Positions 49,111-57,866 of a DNA stretch of 64,000 bases are shown in pieces. Source of the DNA: Patescibacteria group bacterium UBA2211. GTDB lineage: Bacteria; Patescibacteriota; Minisyncoccia; Minisyncoccales; Minisyncoccaceae. The position numbers and the translations under genes were made by a program. The DNA lies in contig DCUP01000006.1 of assembly GCA_002327845.1 (NCBI GenBank), positions 81,981 to 145,980 of the forward strand. Direction: 5' to 3'. Position 1 is the first letter of the stretch, and the number at the start of each line of letters is the position of its first letter. The notes below the pieces were generated by a model. The model searched no databases. It was not told the origin of the DNA and saw only the letters and a list, made by a program, of their open reading frames with translations.

Positions 49111-50922
49111 CTATTTTTCAACAACAACAATTTCCATCTGACAATCAGCACAATTGAATTTTAGGAGAAATTTTTGACCTTTTTCGTTTATTAAATAAAG
49201 AGGTTCTTTAATTGTTTTATTTTCTTTGGGGCAAAAACCGAAATAATTCTTCAAGCAATGCCTAGTAGTCATAACCTTATCTCTTTTCTTAATCTCAAAA
49301 GCTGGCTCAATATTAACTACTCCATGCTTTTTATAAAATTGCTCGGCTAATTTATTAGAAACATTCCATTCATAAGATAAATCTTTTGTTATAAATGGAA
49401 TATTATTATCTTTAATTTTAAATTCTTCTATTTTGTAATTCTTTTTTCTTTCTAAAGTAATTTTTGTTATTGCTTCCCTCCTCATTTCATTAATTTGTGA
49501 CACCGGAATAAAATATGGTTTTTTCCATTTAATATTAATTTCTTTAGTTGTATAAATTGTTTCTCCTAATTTTCCTAATTGATTAATTATATTATTTATA
49601 GCATTTTCTTTTTTCTCTGCTTCTTTTTTTTCTATCTCAATCTCACTAACTCCTTGATTATTGTCATCATCTTTAATAATTAAAGAAAATCCTTTATTGT
49701 TTTCTTCGAAGAAAAAAGATAGTGGTATTTTTCTTTCTGTTTTTATGTTTTTTAAAAACTTTGTATCGGTATTACGATAAATATCGATTCCCTTAATAAT
49801 TCCAGACATATCGTTTAAATATATCTTATCTTTTAAAACGGTGTTTACGTTGCTTCCTATAAGATTACCTGATTTGTCAAAGAAACAAAGTCCATCTCCA
49901 TTAGTTACTTCAATGTTTTTATCTAGAACAAAATAATCATCAAAAACATCTTTTACTTTTCCCAATAATTTACCAACCGATTTAGAAGAAGGAGAAAGAA
50001 TGTCTTTTTGTCTTCCTTTTAAAAAGTATGTTGTATATGTTCGATTGAATGTTTTTTCTAAATCCGGTTCAAAATCTAAAGAAATAACCCCCAAAGAAGA
50101 CCTTTCAAATCCTTCTTTTTTTGAAATTACCTCATTCAATCTTTTATTGTAATAAGCCACAACATTAGAAACATAGTCCTCATCTTTTAATCTTCCTTCT
50201 ATCTTAAAAGAAGTAATTCCCGCATCTACAAGCTCTTCGAGGTTATTAGAAAGATTGAAATCTTTCAAACAAAGAAGGGGTCTATTTTTAACGATAATAT
50301 TATTATCTCCATCAATCAGCGTATATGGTAAGCGACAAGCCTGGATACATTCACCTCGATTTGCACTTCTTCCACTTAAATATGAACTTAAATAACAACG
50401 ACCAGAAAAGCTGACGCAAAGAGCCCCATGAACGAATGATTCTAGTTCTAAATTAGTGTTCTTTTTTATTTCTTTAATTTGCTCTAAAGAAAGTTCTCTA
50501 GCTAAAATTACTCTTTTAAATCCAATACCTTCTAAAAACTTTATTCTTTCTAAAGAATAATTATCTGTTTGTGTGCTTGCAATCAAAGGAATTGGTGGCA
50601 AATCCATTTCTAATATTCCCATATCTTGAATTATTATCCCATCTGCCTTTAAATTATAAAGACTCCAAATTAAATCTTTAACTTCTTTTAGTTCACTATT
50701 AAATAAAATAGTATTTAAAGTAATATAAACCTTAACCCTAAATTGATGAGCATACTCTATTAATTTTCTTATTTCCTCTAAAGAATTAGAAGCAGCCAGT
50801 CTCGCTCCGAATTTAGGAGCTCCAATATATACAGCATCGGCTCCGGCATTAATAGCAGCTATTCCGACATTTAAGTTCTTGGCTGGAGCTAAAAGTTCTA
50901 TTTCTCTAATTTGTTTTTTCAT
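49111..50922 (-). CDS. rlhA: U32 family protein, RlhA/YdcP-like 23S rRNA hydroxylation protein
   Basis: This 603-residue protein belongs to peptidase family U32, which in fact contains RNA-hydroxylation proteins. The N-terminal barrel (~8-290) has LLAPAKNLNVGIAAINAGADAVYIG and the cysteine-rich signature ESFVHGALCVSFSGRCYLSSYLSGRSANRGECIQACR; the DUF3656-type insert and C-terminal region end in two further cysteine groups (TTRHCLKNYFGFC and FNCADCQM). Length and the insert match RlhA/YdcP, which hydroxylates C2501 of E. coli 23S rRNA, better than the short TrhP type. The cysteines probably hold an iron-sulphur cluster. Confidence 0.85.
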   Translation of the reverse strand: MKKQIREIELLAPAKNLNVGIAAINAGADAVYIGAPKFGARLAASNSLEEIRKLIEYAHQFRVKVYITLNTILFNSELKEVKDLIWSLYNLKADGIIIQDMGILEMDLPPIPLIASTQTDNYSLERIKFLEGIGFKRVILARELSLEQIKEIKKNTNLELESFVHGALCVSFSGRCYLSSYLSGRSANRGECIQACRLPYTLIDGDNNIIVKNRPLLCLKDFNLSNNLEELVDAGITSFKIEGRLKDEDYVSNVVAYYNKRLNEVISKKEGFERSSLGVISLDFEPDLEKTFNRTYTTYFLKGRQKDILSPSSKSVGKLLGKVKDVFDDYFVLDKNIEVTNGDGLCFFDKSGNLIGSNVNTVLKDKIYLNDMSGIIKGIDIYRNTDTKFLKNIKTERKIPLSFFFEENNKGFSLIIKDDDNNQGVSEIEIEKKEAEKKENAINNIINQLGKLGETIYTTKEINIKWKKPYFIPVSQINEMRREAITKITLERKKNYKIEEFKIKDNNIPFITKDLSYEWNVSNKLAEQFYKKHGVVNIEPAFEIKKRDKVMTTRHCLKNYFGFCPKENKTIKEPLYLINEKGQKFLLKFNCADCQMEIVVVEK

Positions 50923-50969
50923 ATCTTTTCCCTAATCATATTACCATTAACGATAATTTTCAATCTTTA

Positions 50970-50999
50970 ATAAAAAGGGCTCCTCAAAATGAGGAACCA
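50970..50999 (-). terminator. Terminator overlapping the end of the 50984-51781 gene
   Basis: GGTTCCTC-ATTTT-GAGGAGCC followed by CTTTTTATT on the minus strand forms a hairpin with one G-T pair. Its left arm encodes the last codons and the TGA stop of the gene. Confidence 0.8.
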
Positions 51000-51781
51000 T
51001 ATATCTCTCTTCCTGCTTCTTCGCAAAGAACAGATAGACCAGAAAGAAGGACCAAGACTTCGGCTCCGTGACACACCTCACTTGAATCGAATTCTACTCC
51101 TCCATATTTTAATCTTGATGATCTCGAATAAACGACGCAATGTGAGGGGCATTGCAAAATTAAGCAACATTCATCTTGAAGTTGAGCCGAAAAGATTCCG
51201 TATCCAGGCCTATCCCAAATATAGGAATAGGTCTGCTCCATCGCTTTAGCAATATTATCTATGTCGCTCTTCGAAGCTATGTTCTCAAGCCAATCACAGA
51301 GAGTAGAAGAATAATCTCCGGCCACCGCATATTTTCCACGCTCATGATTAGCAACAACATATAGAGCAAGAAGTTGTTTCTTTTCCATACGAGTCGGCTG
51401 ATTAACTCTGTAAACACAACGAGCAAGCTCAGTAAATAATGCTATTGATTGAACAGCTGCATGAATCGACTTCCATGGCGGACCATTAATAGTCGAAATT
51501 TTGGGAATCGGAACAACGTATTCAACGAAGCCCCCTTGCTCTTTTTTTCTTCGGAAAGCGTTGTCGAAACCAAAATCACCGTCAAAACCAGAAAAGCTTT
51601 GGAATCCAAATTGCTTTACTTTTTCATCAACCACAGTCTGATCAATTTTGAAAGAATCCAAAATTTCTTCTCGGACCCTTATTGATAAGGCTGGATTTGC
51701 ATCAGGAATAAATCCCAACTGATACAACAATACGCAATTCTCACTTAAAATGAACATATAATCACCAATGTACTGCCACAT
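50984..51781 (-). CDS. Hypothetical protein, distinct codon use
   Basis: I do not recognise this 265-residue protein. No signal peptide or clear membrane helix is present. Notable parts are SIHAAVQSIALFTELARCVYR, ALYVVANHERGKYAVAGDYSSTL, a run ECCLILQCPSHCVVY with three cysteines, and the C-terminal GAEVLVLLSGLSVLCEEAG. Its base composition is clearly richer in G and C than that of its neighbours, and it lies as a single unit between uvrC and the U32 gene, with a terminator that overlaps its stop and a possible promoter inside the end of uvrC. The start at 51781 (MWQYIGDY) is not certain; an ATG at 51757 is also possible. It may be acquired or lineage-specific. Confidence 0.65.
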   Translation of the reverse strand: MWQYIGDYMFILSENCVLLYQLGFIPDANPALSIRVREEILDSFKIDQTVVDEKVKQFGFQSFSGFDGDFGFDNAFRRKKEQGGFVEYVVPIPKISTINGPPWKSIHAAVQSIALFTELARCVYRVNQPTRMEKKQLLALYVVANHERGKYAVAGDYSSTLCDWLENIASKSDIDNIAKAMEQTYSYIWDRPGYGIFSAQLQDECCLILQCPSHCVVYSRSSRLKYGGVEFDSSEVCHGAEVLVLLSGLSVLCEEAGREIYGSSF

Positions 51782-51797
51782 TATTTGTGGTAATCAT

Positions 51798-51825
51798 ACA
51801 TTATCAAAGACAATTAAGAAGTCAA
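51798..51825 (-). promoter_or_regulatory. Possible promoter of the 50984-51781 gene
   Basis: TTGACT (51820-51825), a 16-base spacer and TAATGT (51798-51803). The -35 box lies within the last codons of uvrC. Confidence 0.4.
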
Positions 51826-53019
51826 GTTACGCCTTTTTAGTTCTCTCTGATAATTAATAGCAAACCTATGAGCCTCATCTCTAACTCTGATTAAAAGATT
51901 TTCGTTGTTTGTAACAAAACTATTGTTTTTATCAAAAAAGAATTCATTCTTTTTTCTTTCCGGCCCCTTAGCAATACCAACCACATCGATATTTAAATTA
52001 TTCTTTTTTAAGACATTATTAATTGTATTGACTTGAGGTTTTCCCCCATCAACTAAAATCAACTCTGGCATTGACCACTCAGAATGTTTTAATCTTCTTT
52101 CTAAGATTTCTCTTAAACAATCTACATCACTTTGCCCAAAAACGCTTTTTATTTTAAATTTTTTATATTCACTTTTTAATGGTCCAGTCTCGTTAAAAAC
52201 CACCATACTTCCAACCATTGCTTCGTTCCCTAAATTAGAAATATCGTAGCCTTCAATTCTTAAAGACTTTTCTTTTTTCTTTTCATTAATCAAGAAACTT
52301 TTATCAAGCAAAGCAAAGTCCCTTATTTTGTTTAATGAAAATATCTGATTCCTTAATCTTTTGGCTTCTTCAAAGTCTTCTCTCTTTGAAGCTTCTTTCA
52401 TTTTATTTTGAAGAGAAGTTATTAGTCTTTTTTTCTTTCCCCTTAAAAATATAACTAAGGGTTTAATGACTTTTTCTTTGTACTCAGAAGCAGATATTTC
52501 TTTTGTACAAACTCCTAAACAATTGTTCAAATGATAATCAAAACAAGGCTTCTTTTGATTTGGATTACATCTTGATATTTTAAATAAAGAGTGAAGAAGT
52601 TTTAAAATCTGCATAGTTTTCATTTCGGCGTAAGGACCAAAAGTATATAAGTAATTTTCTTTTTTTAAATTATGTTCTCTGACGGCAATCAGTTTGGGAA
52701 ACTCCTCTTTGGTTATAGCAAAAAAGTTCCAACTCTTATCATCCTTTTCTTTAACATTGTATTTCGGCTTAAATTCTTTAATATAATTAGCCTCGAGAAT
52801 AACAGCTTCTAAAACTGAATCTGTTGTTTTCCATTTAACATCGCTCACATTTTTCATTAAGACTTCTATTGGACGTAAAGTTTTAGGATTTAAATAACTT
52901 TTAACTCTACTCCTTAAAGAAGTAGCTTTGCCAATGTAAACAAGCTCTTTTCCTTTGTAAAAAAGATATATTCCTGGAGTCTCTGGTATTTTTTTAATTT
53001 TGTTTTGCCAATTAGACAT
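51814..53019 (-). CDS. uvrC: Excinuclease ABC subunit C, lacking the C-terminal HhH region
   Basis: UvrC makes the two incisions around a lesion during nucleotide excision repair. This copy has the GIY-YIG nuclease (PGIYLFYKGKELVYIGKAT near residue 15), a cysteine region (CNPNQKKPCFDYHLNNCLGVC), the UVR motif (~200-235, EDFEEAKRLRNQI) and the RNase-H-like nuclease (~255-401, with IEGYDISNLGNEAMVGSMVVF and LILVDGGKPQ). It stops at RDEAHRFAINYQRELKRR, so the (HhH)2 DNA-binding domain of ~600-residue UvrC is missing. The clean end and full domains before it suggest a natural short form, not a broken gene. It overlaps uvrA by eight bases. Confidence 0.92.
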   Translation of the reverse strand: MSNWQNKIKKIPETPGIYLFYKGKELVYIGKATSLRSRVKSYLNPKTLRPIEVLMKNVSDVKWKTTDSVLEAVILEANYIKEFKPKYNVKEKDDKSWNFFAITKEEFPKLIAVREHNLKKENYLYTFGPYAEMKTMQILKLLHSLFKISRCNPNQKKPCFDYHLNNCLGVCTKEISASEYKEKVIKPLVIFLRGKKKRLITSLQNKMKEASKREDFEEAKRLRNQIFSLNKIRDFALLDKSFLINEKKKEKSLRIEGYDISNLGNEAMVGSMVVFNETGPLKSEYKKFKIKSVFGQSDVDCLREILERRLKHSEWSMPELILVDGGKPQVNTINNVLKKNNLNIDVVGIAKGPERKKNEFFFDKNNSFVTNNENLLIRVRDEAHRFAINYQRELKRRNLTS

Positions 53020-55552
53020 TTTTAAAAACCCTCTTTAAATATTTACCGGTCCAGGTCGACATCTTAGATAGTTCTTCGGGAGTTCCTTCTCCCACTACTT
53101 TTCCTCCTTCATCTCCACCCTCAGGACCCAAATCAATAATCCAATCAGCACACTTGATAAAATCTAAGTTGTGCTCAATTACCATTACTGTGTTTCCTTG
53201 AGAAACCAATTTCTGTAAAAGAATCATTAACTTTTTAATATCGTCATAATGAAGTCCAGTTGTCGGCTCATCTAATAAATATAATGTTTTAGCTGTTCCT
53301 TGTTTTGATAATTCCCTACTTAATTTTATTCTTTGTGATTCTCCACCCGATAAAGTTGTTGCTGGCTGGCCCAAAGTTAAATATCCCAAGCCAACCTCAT
53401 TCAAAACTTTAAGCTTATCGTGAATAAAAGGAATATCCTTGAAAAATTCTACCGCTTCTTCAATGGTCATATTTAAAACATCTGAAATATTCTTTTCCTT
53501 ATAGTGAATATCTAAAGTTTCTTTATTAAATCTGCGCCCCTTACAAACATCGCAAACCACTTCAACATTAGGCAAGAAATGCATCTCTATTTCTAGAACC
53601 CCCTTTCCTTCACAATTCTCACATCTTCCTCCCGGCTTATTGAAACTAAACCTTCCTGGCTTATATCCTTTCATTCTTGCTTCAGGAGTTACGGCAAATA
53701 ATTCTCTTATCTCGTCATAAACCTTGGTGTAGGTAGCTGGATTAGAACGCGAAGAACGGCCAATCAAAGATTGATCCACTCTGACCACCCTATTTAAATA
53801 TTCTATATTTTTAATTTCCTTTACTTTAATATCCCTTTTAAAACGATTAAGCTTTCCGGTTACGTATTTATATATAATATTGTTCATTAAAGTCGATTTT
53901 CCCGAACCAGAAACACCAGTCAAACAAACTAATCTACCCAAAGGAATATCAACGTTAATATTTTTTAAATTATTTTCTACGGCACCGATAATTTTTAATT
54001 TCGGCATAGCACTATGAATCCCTCTCTTTTCTTTAGGTGTTTCGATCTTTTCTTCTCCCCTTAAATACTTTCCTGTCAAAGATTTTTGAGCACTTCCATA
54101 TTGTTTACAACTTGAAGCTTCTTTTCCTTTCAACAATAAATTATTCAAAGGACCGGAGAACATTATTTCTCCTCCATGCTGTCCAGCTCGAGGACCAAAA
54201 TCAACAACCCAGTCACTAGTCATAATCGTATCTTCATCGTGCTCGACAACAATAATACTGTTTCCGATATCACATAAATTTCTTAATGTTTTAACCAACA
54301 TTTCATTATCTCTCTGATGTAATCCGATAGTTGGTTCATCTAAAACATACAATGCTCCGACTAATTTAGTTCCGACTTGTGAAGCTAAGCGGATTCTTTG
54401 CGATTCTCCGCCCGATAAGGTTCCGGACATTCTATTTAGAGTGATATAGTGCAAGCCAACATCAATCATAAACTGAAGCCTGTTCTTTATTTCATTAAAA
54501 ATAACCTCAGCGATTTCTTTGTCTTTTTTACTTATCTCTTCTCCAGTTTTAGAAAAGAATTCCAAGGCCTTCTCAACGGTCATATTGGTTGCCTCCCAAA
54601 TATTCTTATTATTAACTTTAACTGATAGAGCATTCTTATTTAATCGCTTACCTTTGCAAACCGGACAAGGATTGGCTGAAAAAGGATTTTCGACTCCTAA
54701 TCCATTACATTCAGAACAGGCGCCATATGGACTATTAAAACTAAATAATCTCGGCTCTATTTCTGGAAAACTGAATCCACATTTAGGACAAGAATATTGT
54801 GTACTAAATATCTTCTCTTCTTTGTTGGGAAAAATAATTGTACAAAGACCATCAGACATGTCTATAGCTGTTTCAATCGCTTCGTTTAATCTAAATTCAA
54901 AATCATCATCAATCTTTGAAAAATATATTTTATCAATTACTATTTCAATAGTATGGATCTTTGCTTTTTCCAAGGGTATTCTTTCTTTCAAACTTCTCAT
55001 CTTTCCATCAATTCTCACCTCAGAAAAACCGGCCTCGTAAGTATCCTGAAGCATTTGAAAATATTCTCCCTTTCTTCCTCTTACTACCGGAGATAAAATA
55101 AACAACGATCCCTCTTCTTTAAGCGACTCTTCTGTTTTTTTAAATATTTCATCAGCCGTCATTTTTTCAATACTAATCCCGCAATCAGGACAATGAGGTT
55201 TTCCGATTCTGGCGTATAAAACCCTTAAATAATCATATATCTCTGTAATGGTCGAAACGGTAGAACGCGGATTACTGCTATGAGCTTTTTGGCTAATTGA
55301 AATAGCCGGAGACAATCCTTCTATTTCATCAACATCAGGTTTTTGCATTCCTCCTAAAAACTGCCTGGCATATGAAGATAGTGATTCAATATATCTTCTC
55401 TGTCCTTCGGCAAAAATTGTATCAAAAGCCAAACTTGATTTTCCCGAGCCGGATAATCCAGTAAACACAACCATTTTATTTCTCGGCAATTCTAAAGAAA
55501 CATTTTTTAAATTATGTTCTCTGGCTCCTTTGATTATTATTTTATCCTGCAT
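53012..55552 (-). CDS. uvrA: Excinuclease ABC subunit A without insertion domain
   Basis: UvrA is the damage-sensing ABC ATPase of nucleotide excision repair. Walker A motifs are GLSGSGKSS (~32) and GVSGSGKST, with the signatures TLSGGESQR in both halves and Walker B VLDEPTIGLH and LLDEPTTGLH. The UvrB-binding domain (~115-250) is present. At 846 residues it is about 90 short of the usual length: between Cys282 (CSECNGLG) and Cys296 (CPVCKGKRL) only thirteen residues remain, where other UvrA proteins hold the insertion domain. It starts one base after uvrB (TAATATG). Confidence 0.95.
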   Translation of the reverse strand: MQDKIIIKGAREHNLKNVSLELPRNKMVVFTGLSGSGKSSLAFDTIFAEGQRRYIESLSSYARQFLGGMQKPDVDEIEGLSPAISISQKAHSSNPRSTVSTITEIYDYLRVLYARIGKPHCPDCGISIEKMTADEIFKKTEESLKEEGSLFILSPVVRGRKGEYFQMLQDTYEAGFSEVRIDGKMRSLKERIPLEKAKIHTIEIVIDKIYFSKIDDDFEFRLNEAIETAIDMSDGLCTIIFPNKEEKIFSTQYSCPKCGFSFPEIEPRLFSFNSPYGACSECNGLGVENPFSANPCPVCKGKRLNKNALSVKVNNKNIWEATNMTVEKALEFFSKTGEEISKKDKEIAEVIFNEIKNRLQFMIDVGLHYITLNRMSGTLSGGESQRIRLASQVGTKLVGALYVLDEPTIGLHQRDNEMLVKTLRNLCDIGNSIIVVEHDEDTIMTSDWVVDFGPRAGQHGGEIMFSGPLNNLLLKGKEASSCKQYGSAQKSLTGKYLRGEEKIETPKEKRGIHSAMPKLKIIGAVENNLKNINVDIPLGRLVCLTGVSGSGKSTLMNNIIYKYVTGKLNRFKRDIKVKEIKNIEYLNRVVRVDQSLIGRSSRSNPATYTKVYDEIRELFAVTPEARMKGYKPGRFSFNKPGGRCENCEGKGVLEIEMHFLPNVEVVCDVCKGRRFNKETLDIHYKEKNISDVLNMTIEEAVEFFKDIPFIHDKLKVLNEVGLGYLTLGQPATTLSGGESQRIKLSRELSKQGTAKTLYLLDEPTTGLHYDDIKKLMILLQKLVSQGNTVMVIEHNLDFIKCADWIIDLGPEGGDEGGKVVGEGTPEELSKMSTWTGKYLKRVFKNV

Positions 55553-55553
55553 A

Positions 55554-57569
55554 TTATTTCTTCTTTATTTCTTTTTCCAATTGATTAATTTCATCTCTTA
55601 AAATCATTGCTAATTCAAACTCTAATTTATCAGCTGCTTCTTTCATTTTAAGCTTCTTATCTTTTAATATTTCTTTAATCGGCCTATTATCTCCCTTTAA
55701 ATCAATTTCTAGAATCTTTTCGTTACGCTTCTTTGACTTTAATTGTTTAGAAGTCAGCCCAAATTGCTCTAAAATATTCTTAATGCTCTTTTCAATAGTT
55801 TTCGGAGTAACTCCGTGTTCCTTATTATACTCTAATTGAATCTCTCTTCTTCTTGCAGTTTCACTGACTGCCCTCTCTATTGATTTGGTAATATTGTCAG
55901 CATACAAAACAACCCGACCATTAACATTTCTGGCTGCACGACCAATAGTTTGAATCAAGCTAGTTTCATTTCTTAAAAATCCTTCTTTGTCAGCATCAAG
56001 AACTGCCACCAAAGAAACTTCGGGAATATCTAATCCTTCTCTTAATAAATTAACTCCGACAATAACATCAATACTTCCTCTTCTTAGCTCGGTAATCGTA
56101 TCAATTCTCTCTAAGGTTTTAATATCGCTATGTAGATATTTAACTTTTATTTTCTTCTTCTCTAAATAATCCGTTAAATCTTCGGCCATTCTTTTAGTTA
56201 AGGTAGTAACCAGAGTTCTTTCTTTTATAGAAACCTGATCTTCTATTCTTTTAATTAAGTCATCAATTTGGGAATCACCTTCCTTGACTGTAATCGGCCT
56301 AATAATCACTTCTGGATCAATTAATCCAGTCGGTCTGACTATCTGTTCAACTATTTGTTCGCTTTGGCCCAGTTCTTCTTCTTTTGGTGTCGCTGAAACA
56401 TATATCTTTCTTTTGGTTAGTGCTTCGAATTCAGAATACTGCAATGGTCGATTATCGTATGCGCTCTCTAAGCGAAAACCGTAATCAATTAAAGATTTCT
56501 TTCTTGATTTGTCGCCAAAATACATTCCCCCGATTTGAGGAATAGTAACATGCGATTCATCAATAACAGTCAAAAATTCTGGATCAGCAGCCTTAAAATA
56601 ATCTATCAAGGTAAAAGGAGGCTGTCCCACTTTTCTTCCATCGAAATGTCTTGAATAGTTTTCTATTCCTTGGCAATAACCAATATTCTCAATCATCTCT
56701 AAATCATAGTTGACTCTTCTTTTCAATCTTTCGTGTTCTAATAATTTTCCTTCACGTTCAAAAAACTTTAATCTTTCTTCTAATTCTTCTCTTATTTCTT
56801 TTAATGCTTCTTTTTTTGTTTCATCATTTAAAACATAGTGTTTAGCAGCAAATAAAGAAACATCGTCAACTTCTTCCAAAATATTTCTTCTAATAGGATC
56901 GATTAATTCTATTGAATCAATTTTATCGGAAATACTCATTCGGTATATTACTTTCTGACTCACTGGCATTATTTCTAAAACCTGACCTCTTAATCTAAAC
57001 TTTCCCAAAAATAAATCTTCATTGGTTCTTTCAAATTGTAAATCAATTAATTTCCTAACTACTTCCTTGCGACTAATCTTTTCTCCTTTTTTAAAAATGT
57101 GCATCACTTTCTTGTATTCATCAGGAGAACCTAATCCATAAATACAAGAAACTGAACAAACGATAATCACGTCCTTTCTGGTCATTAATGCTTGAGTGCA
57201 AGCATGTCTTAATCTATCTATTTCTTCATTAATTTGAGCTTCTTTTTCTATATACGTATCAGTATGAACCATATATGTTTCTGGCTGATAGTAGTCATAA
57301 TAGGATACAAAATATTCAACCGCATTGTCGGGAAAGAATTCTCTAAACTCATTACATAGTTGAGCGGCTAAAGTTTTATTATGCGAAATCACCAGTGTTG
57401 GCTTCTGCACCTTATCTATTACGTTCGCTATGGTAAAAGTCTTACCAGAACCAGTAACTCCAAGCAATGTTTGCTTTCCCATTCCCTGTTTTAAGCCTTG
57501 AACTAATTTTTCAATAGCTTGAGGCTGGTCTCCCTTTGGCTTCATTTCCCCTTTCAGCTTAAAATCCAT
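55554..57569 (-). CDS. uvrB: Excinuclease ABC subunit B
   Basis: UvrB is the helicase-like core of nucleotide excision repair that verifies damage and recruits UvrC. The 671-residue protein is full length: Walker A GVTGSGKTFT (~39-48), the beta-hairpin YYDYYQPETYMV (~93-104), DESHVTIPQIGGMY, the helicase motifs LVTTLTKRMAEDL and VGVNLLREGLDIPEVSLVA, QTIGRAARNVNGRV, and a C-terminal UVR motif that binds UvrC. It is the first gene of the uvrB-uvrA-uvrC operon, with an extended -10 promoter 19 bases upstream. Confidence 0.97.
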   Translation of the reverse strand: MDFKLKGEMKPKGDQPQAIEKLVQGLKQGMGKQTLLGVTGSGKTFTIANVIDKVQKPTLVISHNKTLAAQLCNEFREFFPDNAVEYFVSYYDYYQPETYMVHTDTYIEKEAQINEEIDRLRHACTQALMTRKDVIIVCSVSCIYGLGSPDEYKKVMHIFKKGEKISRKEVVRKLIDLQFERTNEDLFLGKFRLRGQVLEIMPVSQKVIYRMSISDKIDSIELIDPIRRNILEEVDDVSLFAAKHYVLNDETKKEALKEIREELEERLKFFEREGKLLEHERLKRRVNYDLEMIENIGYCQGIENYSRHFDGRKVGQPPFTLIDYFKAADPEFLTVIDESHVTIPQIGGMYFGDKSRKKSLIDYGFRLESAYDNRPLQYSEFEALTKRKIYVSATPKEEELGQSEQIVEQIVRPTGLIDPEVIIRPITVKEGDSQIDDLIKRIEDQVSIKERTLVTTLTKRMAEDLTDYLEKKKIKVKYLHSDIKTLERIDTITELRRGSIDVIVGVNLLREGLDIPEVSLVAVLDADKEGFLRNETSLIQTIGRAARNVNGRVVLYADNITKSIERAVSETARRREIQLEYNKEHGVTPKTIEKSIKNILEQFGLTSKQLKSKKRNEKILEIDLKGDNRPIKEILKDKKLKMKEAADKLEFELAMILRDEINQLEKEIKKK

Positions 57570-57587
57570 GGTTTTAAAACTTGGTAA

Positions 57588-57596
57588 ACTATATCA
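57588..57596 (-). promoter_or_regulatory. Extended -10 promoter of the uvrBAC operon
   Basis: TGATATAGT on the minus strand places the start near 57581, about 12 bases before the uvrB ATG. No clear -35 or LexA-like site is visible. Confidence 0.45.
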
Positions 57597-57605
57597 TAAC
57601 ATCCA

Positions 57606-57631
57606 AATAAAAAGGAGGCAAGATGCCTCCC
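57606..57631 (-). terminator. Terminator after the 57642-57860 gene
   Basis: GGAGGCA-TCT-TGCCTCC followed by TTTTTATT on the minus strand; a compact, strong hairpin. Confidence 0.85.
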
Positions 57632-57641
57632 TATAGTTCTA

Positions 57642-57860
57642 TTACTTGTCCTTCTTCATTATTATTGAATGTAGAATAAGGGCAATAGTGAAAAAGATTG
57701 CCCCACCAAAGCACGGAGAGAAAAATGGATTACCAATACCACACCCAACCGAACAAAATGAGTTCTTTGCCCAATAAATATATTCATTAATAAAGTTAAA
57801 CCATGCAAATAATGTTCCTGCCAATAAAACTAAAAATTGAGTTAATATTATTTTTTTCAT
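57642..57860 (-). CDS. Small hypothetical membrane protein with cysteines
   Basis: This 72-residue protein has two membrane segments (~4-25 and ~50-68) joined by a loop containing FCSVGCGIGNPFFSPCFGG. The three cysteines lie on the same side and could form a disulphide or hold a ligand. I recognise no family. It follows the RecJ-like gene by six bases and precedes a strong terminator, so it is the last gene of the pgk transcript. Confidence 0.65.
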   Translation of the reverse strand: MKKIILTQFLVLLAGTLFAWFNFINEYIYWAKNSFCSVGCGIGNPFFSPCFGGAIFFTIALILHSIIMKKDK

Positions 57861-57866
57861 ATTTTA

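Noticed and set aside
51814..53019. uvrC as a pseudogene
   Set aside because: All nuclease motifs are intact, the frame is clean and it overlaps uvrA normally. A natural short form is more likely.
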